Assembly: GCF_015667795.1 (NCBI RefSeq)
Contig: NZ_JADPEL010000001.1
Coordinates: forward strand, 78,574-142,573
Source of the DNA: Clostridium sp. D53t1_180928_C8
GTDB taxonomy: Bacteria; Bacillota; Clostridia; Clostridiales; Clostridiaceae
DNA: 64,000 bases
Direction: 5' to 3'
Below are positions 8,339 to 15,786 of the stretch, piece after piece (the first letter of the stretch is position 1; every line of letters begins with the position of its first letter). The position numbers and the translations under genes were made by a program. The notes below the pieces were generated by a model, which was not told where the DNA came from, ran no database searches, and saw only the letters and a list, made by a program, of their open reading frames with translations.

Positions 8339-9412
8339 ATGAAATTTTTTGATATAGAGAGACCAAATCCACCGAAAGATAGTAGTAAAATTTTTTCATT
8401 TGATATTCCACCTCTAAAAAGATTAGAACTTATGGATGATACTGAATTTGAAGAAATCATATTAGAGTGGGCATATTTTTATTTAAGCAACAAATACAAA
8501 AAGGTGAAAAGATTTGGTGGGGCAGGAGACATGGGTAGAGATATAGTCGGATATTATGATAATGGAGATATTGATATATATCAGTGTAAGCATTATAAAA
8601 ATCAGTTGACGCCTAGTGAGTTTTGGATAGAATTTGGAAAATTATGTTACTATACATACAAGAATAAATACAAAGTACCTAAAAAATACTATATAGCAAC
8701 TACGAAGGGTATAGGACCTGCTTTATCTAATTTAATAGATAATCCTAAATCAATAGCAAATGAATTAATTAAAAATTGGCAAGGATATTGTATGAACAAA
8801 ATAACAAAGGATGAAGAAATACAATTAGATGAAGATTTTATAAAATATATAAATACATTTGATTTTTCTATTGTTGAAGAGTTGGAGCCAATAAAATTTT
8901 TAGATGAATATAGTACTACAAAGTGGTACAAGTATAGATTTGGAGGAGGGTTACCAAAAAGAAAATTACTTAAGGAGATAGATGTATCTATAAATGAAGA
9001 GGAAAAAGATATGAGATATATCATTCAATTAATAGATGTATATAGAGAAAAAACAAACAATGTAGTTTTTGATTTAGATAGCATTAGTAATAGTAGTGCA
9101 TGTAAAGAACATTTATATAGACAAAGGCTAGCTTTTCATTCAGCACAAGCATTGAAAGTATTTACAAGGGATGAATTGATAGATATTGAACCGTATGAAG
9201 AAGCTAAAGAACAAATATATCTGTGTATTGCAGATATTATATTTGATGAATATGAGAGTTCTTTTAAAAGAGTATCTGAAACAATAAAATATTTAAATAC
9301 AGTTCCATTAGAAATAAATCCATTGGGAAATATACAACCAACTGAAAAATGCGGAATATGTCATGAATTAGTAAATGATGAAAGGATATTTTGGGTAATA
9401 AAAGATGAATAA
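8339..9412 (+). CDS. ABC-three-component (ABC-3C) system effector protein with restriction-endonuclease-like N-terminus
   Basis: A 357-residue protein that I read as the effector subunit of an ABC-3C defence system. Residues about 35-95 look like an Mrr/PD-(D/E)xK nuclease: FGGAGDMGRDIVGYY supplies the G-x-D and IDIYQCKHYK the Q-x-K motif. The C-terminal half would be the ABC-3C C-terminal domain that contacts the partners, and it ends with a CGIC pair near the terminus. Its stop overlaps the start of the next gene by eight bases, which indicates translational coupling. The nuclease assignment is supported by motif; the ABC-3C label comes mainly from the neighbours. Confidence 0.7.
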   Translation: MKFFDIERPNPPKDSSKIFSFDIPPLKRLELMDDTEFEEIILEWAYFYLSNKYKKVKRFGGAGDMGRDIVGYYDNGDIDIYQCKHYKNQLTPSEFWIEFGKLCYYTYKNKYKVPKKYYIATTKGIGPALSNLIDNPKSIANELIKNWQGYCMNKITKDEEIQLDEDFIKYINTFDFSIVEELEPIKFLDEYSTTKWYKYRFGGGLPKRKLLKEIDVSINEEEKDMRYIIQLIDVYREKTNNVVFDLDSISNSSACKEHLYRQRLAFHSAQALKVFTRDELIDIEPYEEAKEQIYLCIADIIFDEYESSFKRVSETIKYLNTVPLEINPLGNIQPTEKCGICHELVNDERIFWVIKDE

Positions 9413-9902
9413 TAAAAGGATATATAATAATATTTATGAGATAGCTAGTAGGCTTTTAGTGATATTGAATAGATTTGAATGTAGTTTAGATGTTCAACAA
9501 CTAATATATTATGACTATTTATTAATTTATGCACATGAATTTAGTAGTGAAGGGAAAAATGTACATCCGGCTAATCCAGGTCACAAAAGAGAAGTATATT
9601 CTAAAAGAAGAATAATAATGGATGCTTTAAAGTTATTGGTTAGTAAACATTTAATAACAGTAAGTTATAGTAAGGATGGATTTTCATATAAGAAAACTTG
9701 TATAACAAATAAATTTTTAGAGTGTTTTCAAAGTGATTACTATAGCCAGTTAAATAAAAATTCAATATTGATTTATAATGAATTTAAGGGAAAATCATTA
9801 ATTGAATTAGAACAGTATATGAAAAATATATTATCAATAGAAGATGATGAGTATGATAAAGAGGATTTATTTAGGGGTGGATATTTTGAAAGAACATTAT
9901 AA
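9405..9902 (+). CDS. ABC-3C system middle component, MC2-like
   Basis: A 165-residue protein matching what I remember of ABC-3C middle component 2: an N-terminal block of the type YEIASRLLVILNRFECSLDV followed by QQLIYYDYLLIYAHEF, then VHPANPGHKREVYSKRRIIMDALKLLVSKHLITVSYS. The pattern LDxQxLxYYDYLLxxxxxF...HPAxPxxxxExxxKRxxxxxxLxLLxSxxLI is characteristic and looks like a winged-helix fold. It overlaps the upstream gene by eight bases and the downstream ATPase by 17 bases, so the three genes form a tightly coupled operon. Confidence 0.75.
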   Translation: MNNKRIYNNIYEIASRLLVILNRFECSLDVQQLIYYDYLLIYAHEFSSEGKNVHPANPGHKREVYSKRRIIMDALKLLVSKHLITVSYSKDGFSYKKTCITNKFLECFQSDYYSQLNKNSILIYNEFKGKSLIELEQYMKNILSIEDDEYDKEDLFRGGYFERTL

Positions 9903-11685
9903 TGGAATATATATAAGAAGTTTAATCCTAGAAAGTGATAGTAAAGAATCAGTAGAAATAAGATTTAAAAAAGGATTGAATATAATATCAGGTAGTTCAA
10001 ATACGGGTAAAAGTTATATATATGAGTGTATTAATTATGTATTAGGAGGAAGTAAGTCACCAAAGGATATAATAGAAGCTAGAGAATATGGCAGATTTAT
10101 TTTAGAAATTGAAGGGTATGATGGTATAGTAAACACTATTGTAAGAGAGAGAAAAGGCAAAATAACGAATTATAATTGTGAATATAAAGAAATAAATAAT
10201 AATATAGGACAAACTTTGTCACAAAAATTTAAAGCTGATAATTCAAAAAATATTTCAACGGTATTAACTAATTTATGTAACATAAATTACTCAAAAGTAA
10301 TTTCAACGTATACAGGAAAGATAAATAATTTTACATTCAGAGAAATGATTCATTTAAACATGATAGATGAAGAGAGAGTTATAAATACTAAATCAATAGT
10401 ATATGATAAAAACGGAGGATTTACTAAAGCTAAAAATGAATCAGTATTCAGAATTATTACATCAGGAAAAGATGATTCTGATATAAATTCTAATACAAAA
10501 AAGAAGAAAGAAAACACTAATATAGATTTTGCAAGAAAATTTGTTGATGAAATGAAAAAAGAACTAGGTGAAAATTACGTAGAGTCAGATTGTTTAGTAG
10601 AATTAAATGAAATAGATAATAGAATAAAGTTTACTAAAAAGGAAATTGAAGATTATAATAAAAAAATAAATGACTTAAAATATAAAATACAAGAAAAGAG
10701 TTCTGAAGAAGAAGTAATAGAAAAAAAGAAAGCATATATAGAAGAAACTATAAAAAGATTCAAATTATTAAAGAAAAATCATGAATTTGATATAGAACGA
10801 TTAGATTTTATAGATGAATCTAAATTTTACTTAGAACAACTTGAAAATTTAGAATGTCCGATATGTGGAAATGAAAGAATAGAAATATATAATGATAGTA
10901 ATTTTACTGAAGCTTTGATAGCTGAAAAGCGAAAGTTATTATCACAAATTAATGATTTAGAATTTACTATATTTGAGAGTGAACTTCAAAGAGAAATTTA
11001 TGAAAAGGAACTCATTAATATTAAAGAAAGAATTATTGAAGAAAATGATAATATAGAAAATTCTATAAAAAATGGTTTGAATATTAAAATAGAATTATTA
11101 GAAAGATTAATGGAGTCAAAGCAGAAGTTAATTTTAAAATATCAACTTAATAATAAAGTAAAATCATTAACAAAATTAATAAACGATAATAAATCAGATT
11201 CAGAAAATTCAAATAATAACTATAAGAGAAGAATTGAAAGTAAAGTAATCCAAGAAATAATTGATATAGCGAAGAATATTTTACTTGATAGTAAAGTTTT
11301 TGATAATGTAGACATATCATTTAACTATAGCATGATGGATTTGACAATTAATAATGCTGATAAGGAGACCTATGGTAAAGGTTATAGAGCACTAATTAAC
11401 TCGGCATTTTGTATAGCTATAAATAAATATATGAATAATAAAAGGCTACCTAATCTAGGATTTGTTATTATTGATTCTCCATTAACTGCATTTAAAGATA
11501 AAGAAAACAAAGAAAAGATTAATGAAGAGGTAAAAGTGGAATTCTATAATACTCTAAATAGTATTAGAGATATTCAAATAATTATTATAGAGAATCAAGA
11601 ACCACCAGTAGAGTTAGAAGATAAAATTGTACATCATCATTTTAGTGGAAATGATTCAATTGATAGAAAAGGATTTATTATGTAG
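9886..11685 (+). CDS. ABC-3C system SMC/Rad50-like ATPase (DUF3732-like)
   Basis: A 599-residue ATPase, third component of the ABC-3C operon. Walker A is GSSNTGKS at residues 36-43, followed by a long coiled-coil region (about 200-430) interrupted by CPIC (C324, C327), a Rad50-type zinc-hook-like apex, and a Walker B segment LGFVIIDSPL near 527. I chose the TTG start at 9886 because AGGGGTGG lies five bases before it; an in-frame ATG at 9844 has no site and would overlap the upstream gene more. Such ATPases are thought to sense foreign DNA and license the nuclease partner. The frame continues open for about 33 codons after the stop (see findings). Confidence 0.78.
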   Translation: MKEHYNGIYIRSLILESDSKESVEIRFKKGLNIISGSSNTGKSYIYECINYVLGGSKSPKDIIEAREYGRFILEIEGYDGIVNTIVRERKGKITNYNCEYKEINNNIGQTLSQKFKADNSKNISTVLTNLCNINYSKVISTYTGKINNFTFREMIHLNMIDEERVINTKSIVYDKNGGFTKAKNESVFRIITSGKDDSDINSNTKKKKENTNIDFARKFVDEMKKELGENYVESDCLVELNEIDNRIKFTKKEIEDYNKKINDLKYKIQEKSSEEEVIEKKKAYIEETIKRFKLLKKNHEFDIERLDFIDESKFYLEQLENLECPICGNERIEIYNDSNFTEALIAEKRKLLSQINDLEFTIFESELQREIYEKELINIKERIIEENDNIENSIKNGLNIKIELLERLMESKQKLILKYQLNNKVKSLTKLINDNKSDSENSNNNYKRRIESKVIQEIIDIAKNILLDSKVFDNVDISFNYSMMDLTINNADKETYGKGYRALINSAFCIAINKYMNNKRLPNLGFVIIDSPLTAFKDKENKEKINEEVKVEFYNTLNSIRDIQIIIIENQEPPVELEDKIVHHHFSGNDSIDRKGFIM

Positions 11686-11841
11686 GATATTTTAAATGAA
11701 GATAATTTCAAATATGTAACTTTTAATTATAAAGTTAATGAAAATAATATAAAATGGTTTGAAGAATTTATTAATAGAATGACTTGAAGAAAATGAGTAG
11801 TATTATAGAAAGATAATTTTAATGAGAGGATTTATAAGGTA

Positions 11842-12648
11842 ATGAATATAAATAAAAAATTCAGAAAAATAGTTATTAATTTAAAACGTAATTATAACGG
11901 TGTATCACTCAAAAAATGCAATGATAATTATGTAGGTTTTTTTGAATATGAAAATGGTATAGTTAAAGAAAAGTTATGGTTTTGTAAGCATTTAAGAAAT
12001 ATTAATAAAGATAAAGTTAAAATAACAAAAGCTAATTTAGTTAATATCAAAAATCAATATGAAAAAATAATAGTAATAGTATTAGAAAGTCCTCATATAG
12101 ATGAATTTAATAAAAATAAATTTAGTGTTGCACCAGCACCAGCTTTGGGAAGTACTGGATGTAAACTTGATAAATATTTTTGTGAAGTTATTAATGAGTG
12201 TTTTAAGAAATATGATATTGAAAAAGGAAAATATCATGTGATTTTATCTAACGCAATACAATATCAATGTAGTTTAGGAACCGATACAGAAGTATTTAGA
12301 GATAGAGTATGGTTAAAATTATGGCTTTCAAGAAATTTAAAAAGTGAGTTTATTAAGAGGTTACAAATATATGAACCAGATATTATTGTTAATCTTTGTA
12401 CTAAGGGGTCACATGAAAAAGATTCATTATCTCTTGGGCAGAAGAGTATAAATAATATATATTTAAAGAGTATTTGTGATAAGAAAAGGGCATATGAAAA
12501 AATTGAAAAAATAAAAAATACGACTCTTCGAAAATTAACACAAAAAGCGATAAATAAGTATAGTGAAAATAGAAAAATAAAATGTTTTTATGGTAATCAT
12601 CCATCAAGCTGGTTTAATAAAAGAAATAGATGGATAAAAAGAGTTTAA
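11842..12648 (+). CDS. Uncharacterised protein with uracil-DNA-glycosylase-like motifs
   Basis: A 268-residue basic protein that I do not recognise by family. Two spaced motifs are suggestive: VLESPHIDEF near residues 80-90, in the position of the UDG-superfamily motif A, and GNHPSSWFNK near the C-terminus, in the position of the H-P-S motif B. Between them are APALGSTG and LSNAIQYQ segments that would suit a Rossmann-like core. If correct, it would be a divergent glycosylase-fold enzyme, perhaps acting on modified phage DNA or a nucleotide. This is inference. The start ATG at 11842 follows GAGAGG by nine or so bases. It closes the defence island. Confidence 0.45.
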   Translation: MNINKKFRKIVINLKRNYNGVSLKKCNDNYVGFFEYENGIVKEKLWFCKHLRNINKDKVKITKANLVNIKNQYEKIIVIVLESPHIDEFNKNKFSVAPAPALGSTGCKLDKYFCEVINECFKKYDIEKGKYHVILSNAIQYQCSLGTDTEVFRDRVWLKLWLSRNLKSEFIKRLQIYEPDIIVNLCTKGSHEKDSLSLGQKSINNIYLKSICDKKRAYEKIEKIKNTTLRKLTQKAINKYSENRKIKCFYGNHPSSWFNKRNRWIKRV

Positions 12649-12693
12649 ATGTTTAAAATCACACTACATCTTAATTAACTTTTTGTCTACACA

Positions 12694-12741
12694 CTGAACT
12701 CTGCACACGCTGAGACTGTTGTTAGGCTGATTAAGAAATAG
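12694..12741 (+). pseudogene. Possible 3' remnant of an RlmD-type rRNA methyltransferase gene
   Basis: A short stretch reads LNSAHAETVVRLIKK then a stop. The H-x-E-T/S-V-V pattern a few residues before the end resembles the C-terminus of RlmD/RumA 23S rRNA uracil methyltransferases, whose gene end is a known target of some integrative elements. It is less AT-rich than its surroundings and has no start or upstream frame (a stop precedes it at 12676). It sits at the right edge of the defence island. Similarity over so few residues is weak evidence. Confidence 0.3.
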
Positions 12742-12809
12742 GTATTTGATACTTAACTAAGATAAAAAATGATTTATAATGACCCAAAAAGTGAACAAAT
12801 AAATGAAGG

Positions 12810-12846
12810 AGTCCGGTAATCTATAATAGATTTTCGGACTTTAATC
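12810..12846 (+). terminator. Hairpin terminator at the island edge
   Basis: Two-part stem: AGTCCG (12810-12815) with CGGACT (12835-12840) and inner AATCTA with TAGATT, followed by a T-rich tail. It would stop transcription leaving the island. Confidence 0.55.
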
Positions 12847-13047
12847 ATTTTTTATTTATAAACTTATAATATTGAACAGTATTCATAATTATATTTATAT
12901 AAATTTATGTAAAAATAATGTCGAACGAAAATTATGTCAATGTAGTTCTTTTTTATAGACATAACATTTAAAATGGTATATCTTATATAAAGACAACAAT
13001 TAATGACAAAAATCTTTTGAAATAGACATTAGGAATGACATAACTTA

Positions 13048-13074
13048 AAGACTGTATTATACAGTCTTTTTTTA
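13048..13074 (+). terminator. Intrinsic terminator directly upstream of the histidine kinase gene
   Basis: Eight-base-pair stem AGACTGTA with TACAGTCT, loop TTA, then seven T residues. It ends only about 30 bases before the kinase ATG at 13103, so it could be a leader attenuator and not only the end of an upstream transcript. Confidence 0.7.
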
Positions 13075-13102
13075 CGAGTTATAAAAAGAGAGGTGGATAT
13101 TA

Positions 13103-14272
13103 ATGGATAAAAAATACTCGGAGAAAATATTAGAAATGTTATTTGACACAATACCAGATTATATTTTTTATAAGGATTTAGACGGTAGAATTATTTATTG
13201 TAATAAAAGTTATGCAGAGAATTTTATAGGTAAGCCTAGGAATGATATTTATGGAAGAACATATGAGGAATTAAATATATTACAGCCATATTTTAATATT
13301 GGAATAGTAAGGGATAGAGAGATAATAGAAAAGGCCACACCATTAAAATATGAGCAAATTATATCAAAAGATAATGAAAAATATACACTTCAAGTAAGTA
13401 AATATCCTATATTTGATGAAAATAAAAAACTTAATGGTATTTTAGGGATAATAAAAGTAATTTCTTATAGAGATGAACTAAGTAAATTAAGAGAAGGCTT
13501 TTTTTCTAATGTTAGTCATGAATTTAGAACACCAATAAATATGATAATTTCATCTATACAGTTGTTAGAACAAAGATGCAAGTCTTGTAAGTTAGGTAGT
13601 TGTAGAGATTGCTTTATAAAAGATATTCAGAGAATAAATATTAATACTTTAAGAATACTTAAAATATCAAATAACTTTATTGATTTGACTAATATACAAT
13701 CTGGAAATATGGAATATAATCCTCAAAATTATGATATTGTAAATACTATTGAATCAATATGTGAGGATGTAAATGAATATAAGAAATTTAAAAATATAGA
13801 TATCATATTTGATACAGAAATAGAAGAAAAGATAGTTAGTTTTGATAAAATGAAATTAGAAAGAGTGATATTAAATTTAATATCAAATGCTATAAAATTT
13901 AATTATATTAATGGAAAGGTTACTGTAAGCATATCTTTAGATGATGAATATATTAAAATTTCAGTAAAAGATACTGGGATTGGAATTTCGGAAAGTGATA
14001 TAGATTTGATTTTTAATGGATTTTCAAATGTAGAGGATAGGTTTACTAAGGTTTGCGAAGGGTGTGGTGTTGGATTAGCCTTGACTAAATACTTAGTTGA
14101 AATGCATCAAGGAACAATTAATGTTATAAGTAAATTAGGAAAAGGTAGTGAATTTATAGTAAGTATACCTAATATAGTAAATGAAAATGATAATATAGAT
14201 ACTTTGTCTAATAAAGTGTATGATAGTCGGATAGAACGTATAAAAATGGAGTTTTCTGATATATATGAGTAA
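13103..14272 (+). CDS. PAS-domain sensor histidine kinase with Cys4 insertion
   Basis: A 389-residue cytoplasmic kinase with no membrane segments: PAS domain at about 8-120, HisKA with FFSNVSHEFRTP (H139), N box ILNLISNAIKF (N258, N262), G1 box DTGIG (290-294) and G2 box GCGVGLAL (320-327). Unusual: C159, C162, C167 and C170 form CxxC-x4-CxxC just after the phosphorylation helix, and the ATP lid has CEGC. This suggests bound metal, an Fe-S centre or redox control. It ends with the tail MEFSDIYE, nearly shared with the second PAS kinase in this window. No response regulator gene is adjacent. Start supported by GAGAGGTGG. Confidence 0.88.
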   Translation: MDKKYSEKILEMLFDTIPDYIFYKDLDGRIIYCNKSYAENFIGKPRNDIYGRTYEELNILQPYFNIGIVRDREIIEKATPLKYEQIISKDNEKYTLQVSKYPIFDENKKLNGILGIIKVISYRDELSKLREGFFSNVSHEFRTPINMIISSIQLLEQRCKSCKLGSCRDCFIKDIQRININTLRILKISNNFIDLTNIQSGNMEYNPQNYDIVNTIESICEDVNEYKKFKNIDIIFDTEIEEKIVSFDKMKLERVILNLISNAIKFNYINGKVTVSISLDDEYIKISVKDTGIGISESDIDLIFNGFSNVEDRFTKVCEGCGVGLALTKYLVEMHQGTINVISKLGKGSEFIVSIPNIVNENDNIDTLSNKVYDSRIERIKMEFSDIYE

Positions 14273-14637
14273 AGTTTATTCGTTAGCAATTGTATAAAAA
14301 ATATATTGGTTGGGATTTAAAATATTATGTATATTGGTGGAAAAATTGAAACAAAATATCAGCATGAAGGATTGTTTGATTATGGTATTCATATTCTCAA
14401 TTATATTATTTTCTAAATAAATTATAGAAGATAAATTAGAATCAAAATGTTTATTCAAACATAGTTTATATAATATAAAAAAATTAAATATAGATTATAT
14501 TTTACAAATTGAAATACTTATAATTAGTAAATAATATCAATTTGTATACCAATGAAAAAAACTGTAACCTATAACAGCCTTTATCATTGGTATTTTAACA
14601 AATTGAAAGTGTGAATTCGTATCTTTTAGAGTAAAAA
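14273..14637. other. Gene-free stretch between the kinase and XRE genes
   Basis: No convincing coding frame or known RNA. Frames of up to 60 codons exist on the minus strand but lack a ribosome site and resemble no protein. The only structure is the inverted repeat at 14546-14593. Confidence 0.5.
14546..14593 (-). terminator. Inverted repeat, possible terminator of the XRE gene
   Basis: Ten-base arms ATACCAATGA and TCATTGGTAT enclose 28 bases that on the minus strand contain a short CTGT/ACAG stem followed by seven T. It lies 45 bases after the stop of the minus-strand XRE gene. Confidence 0.4.
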
Positions 14638-14955
14638 TTAATCTTTTATTTCTAGAAGTTTTAGTTCTATCATTCCCTCAATTTTAAATTGTTCTTTCTT
14701 TGGCAATTTTCTAAGATTTTCAATAAGCTTAATCTCATCAGATGATAAAATCAATTTATCATCATTTAAGTCTAATAACCAATCTACAGTTACACCAAAA
14801 TATAAAGCAAGTTTTTTTAATATTTCTATGCTGGGTTCTCGTTGATTCTTTTCATATTTATGAAGATTTTCAAATTGAAGTAAATTCATTAACTTACGTT
14901 GACTAATACCTTCTCTATTTCTTAAATAAGCGAGTTTTTCTCCTAAACTTTCCAT
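14638..14955 (-). CDS. XRE-family helix-turn-helix transcriptional regulator
   Basis: A 105-residue repressor-like protein. Residues about 5-62 form the Cro/CI helix-turn-helix (GEKLAYLRNREGISQRKLMNLL, then LHKYEKNQREPSIEILKKLALYFGVTVDWLL). The ATG at 14955 follows GAGAGG by eight bases; an upstream in-frame GTG at 14964 overlaps that site. It is divergent from a small XRE gene at 15167, an arrangement like a CI/Cro switch or a regulator of a mobile element. The C-terminal 40 residues are probably a short oligomerisation tail. Confidence 0.85.
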   Translation of the reverse strand: MESLGEKLAYLRNREGISQRKLMNLLQFENLHKYEKNQREPSIEILKKLALYFGVTVDWLLDLNDDKLILSSDEIKLIENLRKLPKKEQFKIEGMIELKLLEIKD

Positions 14956-14974
14956 TAATAACACCTCTCTCTAT

Positions 14975-15089
14975 AAAGTCATTTTGGCCATTAAAAATAA
15001 AAAATATTTAATTATGAAGTCTTGAGGACTGCAAAGTCGTTGACACAGGGTCTTTTTGACTTTAAAATATATATTAATAAGGGAAGTCC
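14975..15089. promoter_or_regulatory. Divergent operator region with repeated AAGTC motifs
   Basis: Between the two XRE genes the motif AAGTC/GACTT recurs: AAAGTC at 14975 and 15033, the inverted repeat AGTC-TTGAG-GACT at 15018-15030, GACTTT at 15058-15063 and GAAGTCC at 15083. AAAGTC and GACTTT at 15033-15063 face each other. This looks like a cluster of operator half-sites for one or both XRE proteins. The binding protein is inferred. Confidence 0.4.
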
Positions 15090-15166
15090 ATATATATTTA
15101 AGGTCAATTTTAATTTTATCACAATAAATTTTAACATAATACTTAGAAATACTTTAAATTAGAGGG

Positions 15167-15367
15167 GTGAGTATTATAGATACATCTAAATATGAATTTG
15201 GGATTATAGTAAAAAAGAGATTAGTAGAGCTAAAAATGACACAGAGACAATTAGCAAAAAATATTGGTATGAATGAAAATTATTTGACTGATATATTAGC
15301 AGGAAGAAAAAGTGGAACTAAATATAGAGATAGTATTATAAAAGAAATAGATTTAGATAAAAAATAA
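15167..15367 (+). CDS. Small XRE/Cro-like helix-turn-helix protein
   Basis: A 66-residue protein consisting almost only of a helix-turn-helix: FGIIVKKRLVELKMTQRQLAKNIGMNENYLTDILAGRKSG. The size is typical of Cro-like or accessory repressors of mobile elements. The GTG at 15167 lies immediately after GAGGGG, with unusually short spacing, so translation may be weak or start elsewhere; no better in-frame start is visible. It diverges from the larger XRE gene at 14955 across a region of repeated AAGTC motifs. No phage structural or integrase gene is nearby, so the pair may be a relic. Confidence 0.7.
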   Translation: MSIIDTSKYEFGIIVKKRLVELKMTQRQLAKNIGMNENYLTDILAGRKSGTKYRDSIIKEIDLDKK

Positions 15368-15670
15368 TTTTTATAATAAGGATTTATTTATATATAATTT
15401 AATAATAATTTTATATATGACTTTATAAAGATATATGGATAATAGTTATATGAAGTTATATATAAGCTTAAAAATTAAAGTTTAAGAGAAAAATCATAAG
15501 ATTTTATAAAAGAATATATAATTGTTATATTGTATAGGGCTGTATCATAATAAATTTTATATTAGCCCATAAAAAAGAGTATTCATAAAAAGTTTTATTA
15601 ATTCAACTGATGTTGTTTATGTTAGGAGCGCTAACTGAATTAATAATATTTATAGTAAGATAAGTTTGAA

Positions 15671-15711
15671 AAAATCTAATTTCTAAATTATTTAGAAATT
15701 AGATTTTTTTT
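15671..15711. terminator. Strong bidirectional terminator
   Basis: Perfect 17-bp stem (15671-15687 with 15691-15707) and a three-base loop TTA, flanked by A on the left and eight T on the right. It insulates the MATE-merR operon. Confidence 0.85.
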
Positions 15712-15724
15712 GTAGTAATAACTA

Positions 15725-15755
15725 TTGACTCTATAGTAACTATAGACTTTATTAT
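15725..15755 (+). promoter_or_regulatory. MerR-type promoter with perfect dyad operator
   Basis: TTGACT (15725-15730) and TATTAT (15750-15755) are separated by 19 bases, the overlong spacer typical of MerR-activated promoters. The spacer holds a perfect 15-base palindrome, CTATAGT-A-ACTATAG (15731-15745). The regulator is most likely the MerR protein at 17114, giving drug-inducible autoregulation. Confidence 0.85.
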
Positions 15756-15786
15756 GATTAGAGAAACAAAATATGGAGGGAAAATC

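Larger units (their letters stand above)
15368..15786. other. Gene-free stretch with hairpins and the MATE promoter
   Basis: No coding frame. It contains GGGCT/AGCCC arms at 15537-15568 that resemble an insertion-sequence end, a structured inverted repeat at 15596-15645 (TATTAATTCA with TGAATTAATA, enclosing GTTAG/CTAAC), a strong bidirectional terminator at 15671-15710, and the MerR-type promoter at 15725-15755. Confidence 0.5.
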
